Shown one piece after another: positions 19,039 through 26,227 of a stretch of DNA of 33,564 nt. Under the pieces are notes generated by a model. It searched no databases and was not told the origin of the DNA. It saw only the letters and a list, made by a program, of their open reading frames with translations. The stretch lies in the NCBI GenBank assembly GCA_030827745.1, contig JAURDW010000017.1, positions 1 to 33,564 of the forward strand, read 5' to 3'. Each line of letters begins with the position of its first letter. Position 1 is the stretch's first letter. The stretch comes from Candidatus Poseidonia sp. (GTDB lineage Archaea > Thermoplasmatota > Poseidoniia > Poseidoniales > Poseidoniaceae). The position numbers were made by a program, and so were the translations under genes.

Positions 19039-20040
19039 TCAAGGCCGGCGCGGGTTGAACCACCCTTTGCGCCAAAAATACGCCATCATCATTGCAGCAA
19101 AGAGGCCCATGATTCCCACGATGCCCCAAAATCCACCGAATCGGTCGGCCGGCAGGTCAACGTTGTTCATGCCGAACAAGCCTGCGATGAGCGTCAACGG
19201 CAGCATGATGGCCCCCACCATCGTCAGTGTTGTCATCACCTCGGTGAGTTTGGCGTTGGATTCGGAAAGTTGCATGCTGATGTTGCTGAGGTAGGCGTCG
19301 CGGGTGGAGGCTGCTCCCGCAGAGTAGTTCGACACCCGTTTCACCAAGGCGGTGGTGAGTTGATGAAGGTCGGTGAAGTACCCCATGACGTTGGTGCCCA
19401 CCAAGCGTACACCGGGTTGGAGGCAGCGCATGGTGATGGAATTGAGCGATTCAATGGACTTGTTGGCTTCACGTAAATTTCCTTTCAAACCGTGAAGTCG
19501 CTCGAGCAGGTTGTCGTAGGTGTTGCTGGGGTCAAAAACCTGGAACTCCAAATCATCCAACGTTCCCGAAAATCGACTCAGCACGGGGGTCCAATCGTCA
19601 GCGATGGCGTCCAGCAATTCGTAGAGGAGGTAATCCACGCCCAAGGCTAAATCCTCGGGGTCGCTTTTTGCAACACGTCGGCGAAAGATGGCCAAGGCGG
19701 GGAGGGAGCCGCGGTGAACGGTGATCAGAATGTTGCCTTTTACAATCACGAAAACGAATTCGGTATCAAGCCTCTCAGCGTCGTTTCTGGCCCTGACGGC
19801 AAAGAAGGTGTGGTTGTCAAATTTCAACGAAGCGGTTGTGGCATCGCCGAAGACATCCTCAACGATCAGTTCGTCAACGGCCATCGTATCGGTGAGAAAG
19901 GCTCTGACCTCCTCGTTGATTTCCGCCAGGTCCAACCACGCCAAGCCTTGGCCTTCAACGGCTTGGGGAACTTCGCCGAGCGCCATGGACGAGGTGTCGA
20001 TGAGCCCGGCGTATGTGGTGTGCAGGCGAAAGGCGCTCAT
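19039..20040 (-). CDS. corA: CorA-family magnesium/divalent cation channel
   Basis: Pentameric membrane channel for Mg2+ (or Co2+/Ni2+). A long acidic and helical cytoplasmic N-terminal domain is followed by two C-terminal membrane spans. The selectivity motif GMN is present in LTLIAGLFGMNNVDLPAD after the first span, and the protein ends with a basic FWRKGWFNPRRP tail, as in the family. Length is 333 residues from ATG 20040. An in-frame GTG at 20076 overlaps the stop of the preceding 62-residue gene and would give 345 residues by coupled translation; the choice is open. It is the fourth gene of a minus-strand run that begins at 21716. Confidence 0.92.
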   Translation of the reverse strand: MSAFRLHTTYAGLIDTSSMALGEVPQAVEGQGLAWLDLAEINEEVRAFLTDTMAVDELIVEDVFGDATTASLKFDNHTFFAVRARNDAERLDTEFVFVIVKGNILITVHRGSLPALAIFRRRVAKSDPEDLALGVDYLLYELLDAIADDWTPVLSRFSGTLDDLEFQVFDPSNTYDNLLERLHGLKGNLREANKSIESLNSITMRCLQPGVRLVGTNVMGYFTDLHQLTTALVKRVSNYSAGAASTRDAYLSNISMQLSESNAKLTEVMTTLTMVGAIMLPLTLIAGLFGMNNVDLPADRFGGFWGIVGIMGLFAAMMMAYFWRKGWFNPRRP

Positions 20041-20072
20041 GCTCCGGTCTTGCGCTCCTTGTTCTAATGGTT

Positions 20073-20261
20073 TCACTTTGGAGGAGCTTCTTTGGTGTTC
20101 GAGGCGCTGGAGTTTTTTCGCATCAAGCGTTCGTGGGCTTGCCGAGCCTCAACTTCGCGAAGTTTGTGTTGGATTTTCCGTTTGAGGAAGGTGGCGACGA
20201 CGACGATAGCGAGGACATCCACGACGAGAATGAGCCAGTCGGAGAGCGTCCAGTCCGCCAC
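20073..20261 (-). CDS. Small single-span membrane protein
   Basis: Protein of about 62 residues with one membrane span (WLILVVDVLAIVVVATFL) and a basic, coiled-coil-prone cytoplasmic tail (KRKIQHKLREVEARQAHERL). No family is recognised. There is no ATG; GTG 20261 is eight bases from a GAGGTG ribosome site that overlaps the ferredoxin stop, and TTG 20264 is the alternative. Tight packing between ferredoxin and corA supports it as real. It may be an accessory subunit or anchor for CorA. Confidence 0.6.
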   Translation of the reverse strand: MADWTLSDWLILVVDVLAIVVVATFLKRKIQHKLREVEARQAHERLMRKNSSASNTKEAPPK

Positions 20262-20273
20262 CAATTCAGCACC

Positions 20274-20621
20274 TCAAATGGGAGGACGGATGTCAATGTC
20301 AACGTCCCCGCGGGGCTTGCCAATGCAACCCAATCGAGCCCCTTCTTCGACAAGGAAATCGTCCAGTCCTGGCGGCAACACATCAGGCAGCGGAACCTCA
20401 CCCAAGATGAGGCTGACCATGCAGGTGCCGCAGGTGCCGGATGTGCAGTTGGTGGGGAGGGAAATACCGCAAGCTTCGGCGTGTTCAACAAGGGTTTCTC
20501 CCGGGTTGACGGGACACTGACCGAGCAGAACATGGCCCTTGAGAAAGCGAATGACGGGCGTGGGCGGCGCGGCTTTCGGCGGTTTCTCGTCGAGGGTGAG
20601 GCCGGCCGGACTTGCGGACAT
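20274..20621 (-). CDS. [2Fe-2S] plant-type ferredoxin
   Basis: Small electron carrier of 115 residues. The cluster ligands follow the plant/mammalian ferredoxin pattern C-x4-C-x2-C-x31-C: Cys59, Cys64 and Cys67 in NCTSGTCGTC, and Cys99 in RLGCIGKP. A Pro-rich N-terminal extension of about 22 residues precedes the fold. It lies nine bases after the unknown HhH/zinc gene and nine bases before the small membrane protein, so it is in their operon. No reductase partner lies in this window. Confidence 0.9.
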   Translation of the reverse strand: MSASPAGLTLDEKPPKAAPPTPVIRFLKGHVLLGQCPVNPGETLVEHAEACGISLPTNCTSGTCGTCMVSLILGEVPLPDVLPPGLDDFLVEEGARLGCIGKPRGDVDIDIRPPI

Positions 20622-20630
20622 GGCCAGCCC

Positions 20631-21716
20631 TCATCGTCCCTTTTCTCGGGTCCAACGACCGGTTTGCTTGTTGAAGAAAAGCCCAGCCTTTTTCATCCAC
20701 TTGTTGAACTTGGTCGCTCCTGCGCCGGTTCGCAAAATGAAGTCCTCACGGTCTTCTTGCGCTTGGATGTAGTCTTTCGCGGCGAGGGTTTGGTCAATCC
20801 AGTCGTTGATGTCCATCAGGCCACCGGCCACAACGCTTTCCTCGACTGCACGGGTCATTTCGTCGGCGTTGGCGCCCGTTTCTTCAAGGTCGCGGCGAAT
20901 CAGGTCGCTGACCGAGGAGAAGTCCATGGAGGCGGGCTTGGGTGGCACCGGGTTACGCGGCGGCTTGTCGGGGTCGATGGTGATGCGGGTCTCATCGAGA
21001 ATGGATTCAACGCCTTGGGTCAAGTCGGGAAGCCAGCTCGTTTCGCACTCCCAGCAGATGAACGCCCAGTCGTCGGGGCGGTCGGGGTCACGGGATTGGC
21101 GGGGGTCCAGTTCATCGTTGCACTCCGGACAAGCGTGGAAAATGAGACCGGGGACATGTTGTCGTCGGAAATCAACGATGTCTTGGGGTGTGCCTTCCAA
21201 TTCCAGCATTTCGTGATCGCGGGCGGCTTCAAGGCCACGGGTTTCCAATTGGTCACGGATTTTGACCTTCTGGTCGTCTTTGCCTTCATCGTGAAGGCTG
21301 TTTTCCAATTTGACGATGAGTTCAACGGTTTTCCCCAGTCGGTTCATGATGAGTTTCTGGGCACGGAACGCCTCTACCTTGGCGATTTTCAGGCGTTCCT
21401 TTTGCTCGGCCAATTCGGTCAGGACATCCTTTTGCTTGCGTTGGAATTTTATTTCCTCAATGCGGGATTCCTGCTTTCGTTCTGGGGCCAGCACCTTGGA
21501 AAGAAAACGTTCTTTTCCATGGGATTGCGGACCTGCGGTGATGATTTCGATAACACCCTGAGCGATTTCTTCTTTCAGGCCGTAATTCTCGACGAGCATG
21601 TCCTTGTCGATTTTCTTGAGATCTCCGATTTTCAAGCCGGCGTCGGCGAGTTGATTGGCGGTTGTATCGTCGATACCTCGACGAAGCAGCGCAAGATAGG
21701 TGTCCTTCTTTGCCAT
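20631..21716 (-). CDS. Uncharacterised HhH-like / coiled-coil / zinc-ribbon protein
   Basis: Cytoplasmic protein of 361 residues; I do not recognise the family. Residues 5-60 look like helix-hairpin-helix or DUF4332-type repeats (RRGIDDTTANQLADAGLKIG). Residues 75-150 are a charged coiled coil. A four-Cys zinc ribbon is formed by Cys196, Cys199, Cys221 and Cys224 (CPEC...CWEC). The C-terminal part has conserved-looking helices (DINDWIDQTLAAKDYIQAQE) and ends with a basic WMKKAGLFFNKQTGRWTREK. These features suggest nucleic-acid or ribosome contact, but that is inference. It is the first gene of the operon with ferredoxin, the small membrane protein and corA. A GGGGGGAATGGG stretch precedes the ATG. 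Confidence 0.75.
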   Translation of the reverse strand: MAKKDTYLALLRRGIDDTTANQLADAGLKIGDLKKIDKDMLVENYGLKEEIAQGVIEIITAGPQSHGKERFLSKVLAPERKQESRIEEIKFQRKQKDVLTELAEQKERLKIAKVEAFRAQKLIMNRLGKTVELIVKLENSLHDEGKDDQKVKIRDQLETRGLEAARDHEMLELEGTPQDIVDFRRQHVPGLIFHACPECNDELDPRQSRDPDRPDDWAFICWECETSWLPDLTQGVESILDETRITIDPDKPPRNPVPPKPASMDFSSVSDLIRRDLEETGANADEMTRAVEESVVAGGLMDINDWIDQTLAAKDYIQAQEDREDFILRTGAGATKFNKWMKKAGLFFNKQTGRWTREKGR

Positions 21717-21805
21717 CCCATTCCCCCCGACAAGTTGAGGCGAGCAGACACTCCTAAGAAAAGTCTCTCCCCAAGGCGTTCAACCGGTCAACCTCTTTTC
21801 AACGT

Positions 21806-22681
21806 TCAAGCCTCTTCTTCACACGACGCGAAGTCCACGCCCAAATCGGCCCACTCCTCCAGTTCAAAGGTCTCTGGCCGTCGGTCCAACCGGGGGTCGT
21901 TCTGCATCGCTGCGTACGCTCGGTCCCAACGGGATGCATGCCAGCCCGGCACACGAGCGATTCGGCGGGGGGCTCTTCGCAAGGTTCGCCTCATCTTTTT
22001 TCTGCGTTGAGCGAAAGTCGTTTGAATCATCATCACCAGAAGCCTTCGGTCGCACGGCCAATCTTCGCCGTGAGGGGTCATGCGCAGCAGGCGGGAGTGG
22101 ACCTTGGGCATGGGCGAGAAGGCGTGTGGTGGAACGCGCTCGCCCATTTCAACATCAAAATCCAAGGCGACGACCATGCCCAAGGACCCGACATCACTTT
22201 CGTACTCCATCACGACGCGTTCGGCAAATTCCTCTTGGACGAGCATCACCACTTCGCTCAACGGCGCTGTTTTTGGATGACGGTGGTGCCGTGTGAGGGC
22301 GTCGATGAGCGGCGAGGAGATTTGGTAGGGGATGTTGGCGACGATTTTCGTGATGTCCCGAGGCCAAGCTACCGTCAGGGCGTCGCCTTCAATCAGCGTC
22401 AATCGACCGTCAGCGAGGTCTTCGGCAAAGACCTGACGAAGGTGAGCGCAAGCACCTGCGTCCAATTCAACGGCGGTCACCGCACATCCCGTGGCGAGCA
22501 AGGCTTCGGTCAAAACACCGGGGCCGGGGCCGACTTCAAGCACATGGTCCTCCACGTCCACTTCGGCCCAAGCCACGGTGCGCTCAAGCACATCGTCGTG
22601 GACAAGAAAATGTTGGCCGAGGCTCTTCTTCGTCGGTTGCAGGGCTCGCAGGGCGTCCACCAGTTGGCGAGCGCCCCTCAT
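21806..22681 (-). CDS. ksgA: rRNA adenine dimethyltransferase KsgA/RsmA
   Basis: SAM-dependent enzyme that dimethylates two adjacent adenosines near the 3' end of 16S rRNA during small-subunit maturation. The product is 291 residues. SLGQHFLVHDD is the conserved N-terminal segment, LEVGPGPGVLT (48-58) is SAM motif I, VELD is motif II, and NIPYQISSPL (116-125) is the catalytic NxPY motif. FSPMPKVHSRLLRM and TTFAQRRKKMRRTL are typical of the C-terminal domain. Its ATG overlaps the DUF655 stop (ATGA). The order rpl21e-rpoF-DUF655-ksgA is a widespread archaeal cluster. Confidence 0.96.
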   Translation of the reverse strand: MRGARQLVDALRALQPTKKSLGQHFLVHDDVLERTVAWAEVDVEDHVLEVGPGPGVLTEALLATGCAVTAVELDAGACAHLRQVFAEDLADGRLTLIEGDALTVAWPRDITKIVANIPYQISSPLIDALTRHHRHPKTAPLSEVVMLVQEEFAERVVMEYESDVGSLGMVVALDFDVEMGERVPPHAFSPMPKVHSRLLRMTPHGEDWPCDRRLLVMMIQTTFAQRRKKMRRTLRRAPRRIARVPGWHASRWDRAYAAMQNDPRLDRRPETFELEEWADLGVDFASCEEEA

Positions 22682-23508
22682 GCGGTCACCGGCAAGAGGA
22701 GGTCGATGAGGCGAGGCTGGAGGGCGGGGTCGTTGATCTCCTCAACAAAGCGCTGTGCCAACAAATCGGGGCCTCTGATTTTGGCCAGGCTGTTGAGTTC
22801 GTCCATGGACGCGAACACGCCCACACCTTCTCGGGCTTTGACCATGTTGCGAGCCTTCACCGGTCCGACATCAGGCAACAATTCGTAAGAGTGCTGTTTG
22901 AGGGAAATCGGTCCCGCTTTGTTGTAAAACTCGTCCACGAAGTACTGTGCGTGCTCGGTCACAAACAACTCGACCACCACCGGGAGGTCCTGGCGGGCCA
23001 TGTTTGACATTTTGTCAGCGTGGGCCATGCCGAGAATGCCCGTCACCTCCACGCGTCGGCTGGCGTCGGTGCCGATGTAGAGGCGGTGGTTGTGAGGCAG
23101 CATCTCGCTTGCCTTCACTTTCAGTCGGCAGCACTTCATGCCGTTTTCAGAGAGCGCAGTCACGACCCCTGTGGTGACGTCGTGCTCGACCACTCGAGCC
23201 CAATTTTCGCCCTTGAGTTGTTCGGGACGCTCCCTTCGCGGTTGGTCTCGGCGTCCGCCGCCTTGTTGGCGGCCACGTCCTCCTTGCTGCCGACCTCGGC
23301 CACCTTGTTGCCTTCCCCGTCCGCTTGAGTCGTTGCCCGGGCGGTTGCGGTTTTGCCGCGGTTGATTGGGGTCGGGCTTGGGCTTGGGCTTGGGGACCTC
23401 AGCACGGCCCATAGGCGGGGGGTTCATTCTGAACTTGGACGGGTCCGTTGTCTCCTTCTTGCGAGGCCCGCTTGGGGCTTTGATGGAGCGTCTTCGCCGT
23501 TCAGTCAT
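22678..23508 (-). CDS. DUF655 putative nucleic-acid-binding protein with RGRQQGG repeats
   Basis: Protein of 276 residues. The C-terminal 175 residues match the archaeal DUF655 family: an OB-like beta region (GVVTALSENGMKCCRLKVKA) and a helix-hairpin-helix region (LLPDVGPVKARNMVKAREGV). The family is regularly encoded beside ksgA, and a role in RNA binding or ribosome maturation is assumed from that. The first 100 residues are a low-complexity, strongly basic extension with Pro-Lys repeats (KPKPKPDPN) and three exact RGRQQGG repeats. This RGG-like tail is probably disordered and may bind RNA. Confidence 0.88.
   Translation of the reverse strand: MTERRRRSIKAPSGPRKKETTDPSKFRMNPPPMGRAEVPKPKPKPDPNQPRQNRNRPGNDSSGRGRQQGGRGRQQGGRGRQQGGGRRDQPRRERPEQLKGENWARVVEHDVTTGVVTALSENGMKCCRLKVKASEMLPHNHRLYIGTDASRRVEVTGILGMAHADKMSNMARQDLPVVVELFVTEHAQYFVDEFYNKAGPISLKQHSYELLPDVGPVKARNMVKAREGVGVFASMDELNSLAKIRGPDLLAQRFVEEINDPALQPRLIDLLLPVTA
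23257..23319 (-). repeat. Three tandem RGRQQGG heptads in the DUF655 protein
   Basis: Residues 64-84 of the DUF655 protein are three exact copies of RGRQQGG, followed by GRR. At DNA level the three 21-base units use different synonymous codons. The repeat is therefore conserved as protein and is not a fresh DNA duplication. Confidence 0.85.
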
Positions 23509-23540
23509 CGGTCATCACCGTAAGGGGATGCGGAAGCGCA

Positions 23541-23894
23541 TCAAATGACTTGGCGCACGATGTCAAGGACAGCGTTAATTTCGCTGTCCTCAATCTTGAT
23601 GCGCTTCGAGCCGAACACGGCGCGAACGTCTTCAGGAGCGGCCGGCATGAGTTCGGCCAACTTGGCGGCGAGGTCGGGGTGCTTGGCACAGGTTTCGACA
23701 CCGAGGAGTTTGGAGCGAAGTTCTTCGAAGACTTCGGGTTGGGTGGAGATGCCGTTGCGAGCCTCGCTGGCGGCCCACTCAGCGTGCTGGAGGGCCCACT
23801 TCTGCTCGTACTTCAATGCACCACGGCGCTCTTGGGCGTCGTACAGCATCTCTCGAACGGTGGCAAAATCCAGGAATCTTTCTTCTTCGGTCAT
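23541..23894 (-). CDS. rpoF: DNA-directed RNA polymerase subunit F (Rpo4)
   Basis: Subunit that pairs with Rpo7 to form the stalk of archaeal RNA polymerase (Rpb4 homologue), 117 residues as expected. The N-terminal strand/helix EERFLDFATVREMLYDAQ is followed by long helices and an HRDC-like C-terminal part ending in VFGSKRIKIEDSEINAVLDI. Its position between rpl21e (10 nt upstream) and DUF655 (32 nt downstream) is the standard archaeal order and strongly supports the call, because the sequence itself is divergent. Confidence 0.9.
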   Translation of the reverse strand: MTEEERFLDFATVREMLYDAQERRGALKYEQKWALQHAEWAASEARNGISTQPEVFEELRSKLLGVETCAKHPDLAAKLAELMPAAPEDVRAVFGSKRIKIEDSEINAVLDIVRQVI

Positions 23895-23904
23895 GGTGCA
23901 TCCC

Positions 23905-24195
23905 TCATTCCAGTGGGCGGAGGTGCTCAGGGCGAGCGATCACGGTTTTCTGCATGTTGCCGTCTTTGACAGCGACAATCCATGCGACGCCCTGACGCTT
24001 CGTGATGAAGCCGGTGCGGCCGTGGAAACGGCGGTGAGGCATGCCGCCTTGCTGGCCACCGTCAAGGACGATGGCGACGCGGTCCCCTTCTTCGTACTCG
24101 TGCATGACGCGACGAATGTTCAAGCGACTTCGCTCGTTCTTCCGTCGTCGCAAAATGCTTCGGGTGCCGACTCGCTGTCCCTTTGAGCGCTTCAT
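23905..24195 (-). CDS. rpl21e: 50S ribosomal protein L21e
   Basis: Archaeal/eukaryotic large-subunit protein with an SH3-like fold, 96 residues from ATG 24195. KRSKGQRVGTRSILRR is the conserved N terminus, EEGDRVAIVLDGGQQGGMPH and FHGRTGFITKRQG form the beta core, and IARPEHLRPLE is the typical C terminus. GGAGGC eight bases upstream decides for this ATG over a TTG at 24219. It is the first gene of the rpl21e-rpoF-DUF655-ksgA operon. Confidence 0.97.
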   Translation of the reverse strand: MKRSKGQRVGTRSILRRRKNERSRLNIRRVMHEYEEGDRVAIVLDGGQQGGMPHRRFHGRTGFITKRQGVAWIVAVKDGNMQKTVIARPEHLRPLE

Positions 24196-24264
24196 TTTGT
24201 TCGCCTCCGTTGTCTCCAATCAGCGCAAGCGCCACTTCGGAGCAAATTGCCGACTTACCCTCCC

Positions 24265-24272
24265 CATATAAG
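24265..24272 (-). promoter_or_regulatory. TATA-like box of the rpl21e operon
   Basis: The minus strand reads CTTATATG here, about 70 nt before the rpl21e ATG. This implies a leader of roughly 45 nt that contains the GGAGGC ribosome site, a longer leader than at the other promoters in the window. Confidence 0.45.
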
Positions 24273-24307
24273 CACCGCGACGAGGAATGCCCGCCGTTTC
24301 GCAGCGC

Positions 24308-26038
24308 TCAGTCGGCATGGATGTCGCCCACGTCCAACCAGACCACGTTGCATTTGGCCTTGATGAGCGCGGCGACGCACGGTTGCGTGCGCCCGCTGTC
24401 GCCGTGGACGGTCTCTTTGACATAGGTGCCCGATTCGCAACGCAAGGTGAATTCGATTTCCCGTTCCCCGTTTTCGTTAACTTCGATGAAAGGGGTGTGC
24501 GCCTCAAACACCGTCCGTTTCCGAATCAAATCGGAGCGGCGATGGGCCACGCGCTTGGGGGTGCGTTGGGCGAGTTTGAGGCCGTTTAGGCCCTCGATGA
24601 CCTTCAGAATGGTTTCGTCATCAGGCAAATCAAAGGAGGCCGGAGCGGGAGGCAGGGCCGCCAGAATTCGTGCGACCAACTCGTCCTTCTTGCCGGTCTT
24701 TGCCAAGCCGTGGTTCTCGGCCAAGGCCACCAACTCCGGCTTCTTCATGGCCTTGAGCTCGGCCTCGCTCGGTCCGGCCTCAGGCACTTCAATGGGGGCT
24801 TCAAGCGGCTTGGTTCGGTCTGCACCTTTGTCGCCACGACGTTGCCGTCGGCGTTTTTTGCTGCGTTCCTGAACGTCTTCCTTCGTCATGTCCACCGGAG
24901 CGGTCAACACGGCGTATTCGGCCTCGTTCATCGGTTCGATGGTGAAGCGAATCGTGTAGGATTTTTCCGCAGGCGTGTCCTTGATGCGCACCACTTCGCT
25001 GCGGCTGGATGCTCGTATCCCCAAAACCTCCACCGAGCCTTGAGCGGCTTCGTTGATGATGTCGGTCAGTTTTTCCGCATTGAAGGCTCGCCTCTTTGGC
25101 TCTTTTATTTCCAATACAAACGGACGCCCTCGTCCCAAGCAACGCACGTCGATATCCTCTCGCCCCATCCCGTGGAAGGCGTGTTCCGCCCCCTCAAACG
25201 CTTCGAGCATCGGGTTGCCCACCAGGTCCTGGACGCTGCGCTTGTACTGCAATCCGGTCTCGTCGCACCGTTCGCAACCGCGACCTTTGCAGGCTCGGCA
25301 AGGCCAGCGGGTTTGGGGAATGCCACGCTCCAATTTTCGGTAGCGTCCGTAGACGTAAACTGCTCGGATGTCGAGCTCAACGGTGAGCGTGAGCACGTCG
25401 ATCAGCGCCAAGATGTCGGGCTTGTCGTTGACCAGTGCCACCCCTTCGAGCCGGTCTTTCAGTCGAGCGCCAATCTCTTCGACGAGCGATGATTTCAACG
25501 GGTTGGAACCGCCGGCGCCGAGGCGTTTTCGTAAATCCTCTTCGCTTTCCATCTGATCTTTTGGAAAACGGGCTCCGAGTTGCAAGCGACTGACATCGTA
25601 GGGTTCGATGGCTTCGTGGATCAGGTCAGCGAGCAGGTCCACTTCCTCAAACAGGTTCTCGCAAAACGGACACAACGGCGATTCATCTCGGGCCTTTGCC
25701 ATGTGGGGGTCTTGGTCTTCCACGGAACTTCGAACACCAAGGCCTGCCTCTTCGAGAGTCTGGCCGTACATGCGTTTGCCACCAACGCGGCCCAAACACG
25801 CATCGCAGGTGCCTTGTCGAACGAGGTACTTGTGGCCCGCCGCCGAGGGCGCTCGGGGAATTTCCTCAACATGGGTGCCCAATTGCATGGCGACTTCCGC
25901 AGCGTGTTCTTCGTCCTCCTCAACGGGTTCAACATCGTCCCAAAGGGAATAGTCCGTCTCACCAAAACTGGCGGTGGCGTACTTCATCCAGTCCTCTTCA
26001 TCGTCGTCGTCGGGCCGCTTCGCCTCGTTTTCGGTCAT
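24308..26038 (-). CDS. pus10: tRNA pseudouridine synthase Pus10 with inserted SAP-like motif
   Basis: Enzyme that makes pseudouridine at positions 54/55 in the T arm of archaeal tRNA. Product of 576 residues, longer than usual. After an acidic N terminus come zinc knuckles C78xxC81 and C123xxC126, and a THUMP-like region. Next is the Pus10 signature QTRWPCRACKGRGCERCDET followed by GLQYKRSVQ, and the catalytic segment FHGMGREDIDVRCLGRGRPF with the active-site Asp in GREDID. Then come QRTPKRVAHRRSDLIRKR and the C-terminal CESGTYVKETVHGDSGRTQP. Between YTIRFTIEP and ETILKVIEG there is an extra block of about 100 residues: a basic KKRRRQRR linker and a SAP-like helix pair at 425-461 (LKAMKKPELVALAENHGLAK). 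ATG 26038 has GGTGAGG just upstream. Confidence 0.93.
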   Translation of the reverse strand: MTENEAKRPDDDDEEDWMKYATASFGETDYSLWDDVEPVEEDEEHAAEVAMQLGTHVEEIPRAPSAAGHKYLVRQGTCDACLGRVGGKRMYGQTLEEAGLGVRSSVEDQDPHMAKARDESPLCPFCENLFEEVDLLADLIHEAIEPYDVSRLQLGARFPKDQMESEEDLRKRLGAGGSNPLKSSLVEEIGARLKDRLEGVALVNDKPDILALIDVLTLTVELDIRAVYVYGRYRKLERGIPQTRWPCRACKGRGCERCDETGLQYKRSVQDLVGNPMLEAFEGAEHAFHGMGREDIDVRCLGRGRPFVLEIKEPKRRAFNAEKLTDIINEAAQGSVEVLGIRASSRSEVVRIKDTPAEKSYTIRFTIEPMNEAEYAVLTAPVDMTKEDVQERSKKRRRQRRGDKGADRTKPLEAPIEVPEAGPSEAELKAMKKPELVALAENHGLAKTGKKDELVARILAALPPAPASFDLPDDETILKVIEGLNGLKLAQRTPKRVAHRRSDLIRKRTVFEAHTPFIEVNENGEREIEFTLRCESGTYVKETVHGDSGRTQPCVAALIKAKCNVVWLDVGDIHAD

Positions 26039-26052
26039 CGTCCTCACCGCTC

Positions 26053-26072
26053 TCCTGGGGCCAACCCCGGGG
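26053..26072 (-). other. GC-rich hairpin just upstream of pus10
   Basis: A stem of seven to eight pairs with two G:U wobbles (CCTGGGG against CCCCGGG) encloses a four-base CCAA loop (plus-strand reading). It ends 14 nt before the pus10 ATG and next to its ribosome site, so it would lie in the 5' leader. The remainder of the 189-base gap 26039-26227 shows no gene, tRNA or repeat that I can support. Confidence 0.4.
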
Positions 26073-26227
26073 ACAGCAACCTCCCGGCAGCCTCAACCCT
26101 TCATGAAGTCACCGATGTGCTGTTGATTCCATCGTAGGGTGCTCGTCAAAACGGGCAGCCGCTCGGTCGAAGCGAAGGCCATGACTCGCGCGAGGTTCAC
26201 CCGCCGCAGGCGTTTACCATCGTCCGC

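Noticed and set aside
20013-22010. 665-codon open frame on the plus strand
   Set aside because: It lies antisense across five well-supported minus-strand genes (the start of corA, the one-span protein, ferredoxin, the HhH/zinc protein, the end of ksgA). It has no domain pattern and the composition of a GC-rich shadow frame.
23257-23319. Possible CRISPR or DNA tandem repeat
   Set aside because: The repeat is at protein level (RGRQQGG) with different codons in each unit and no spacers, inside a coding frame.
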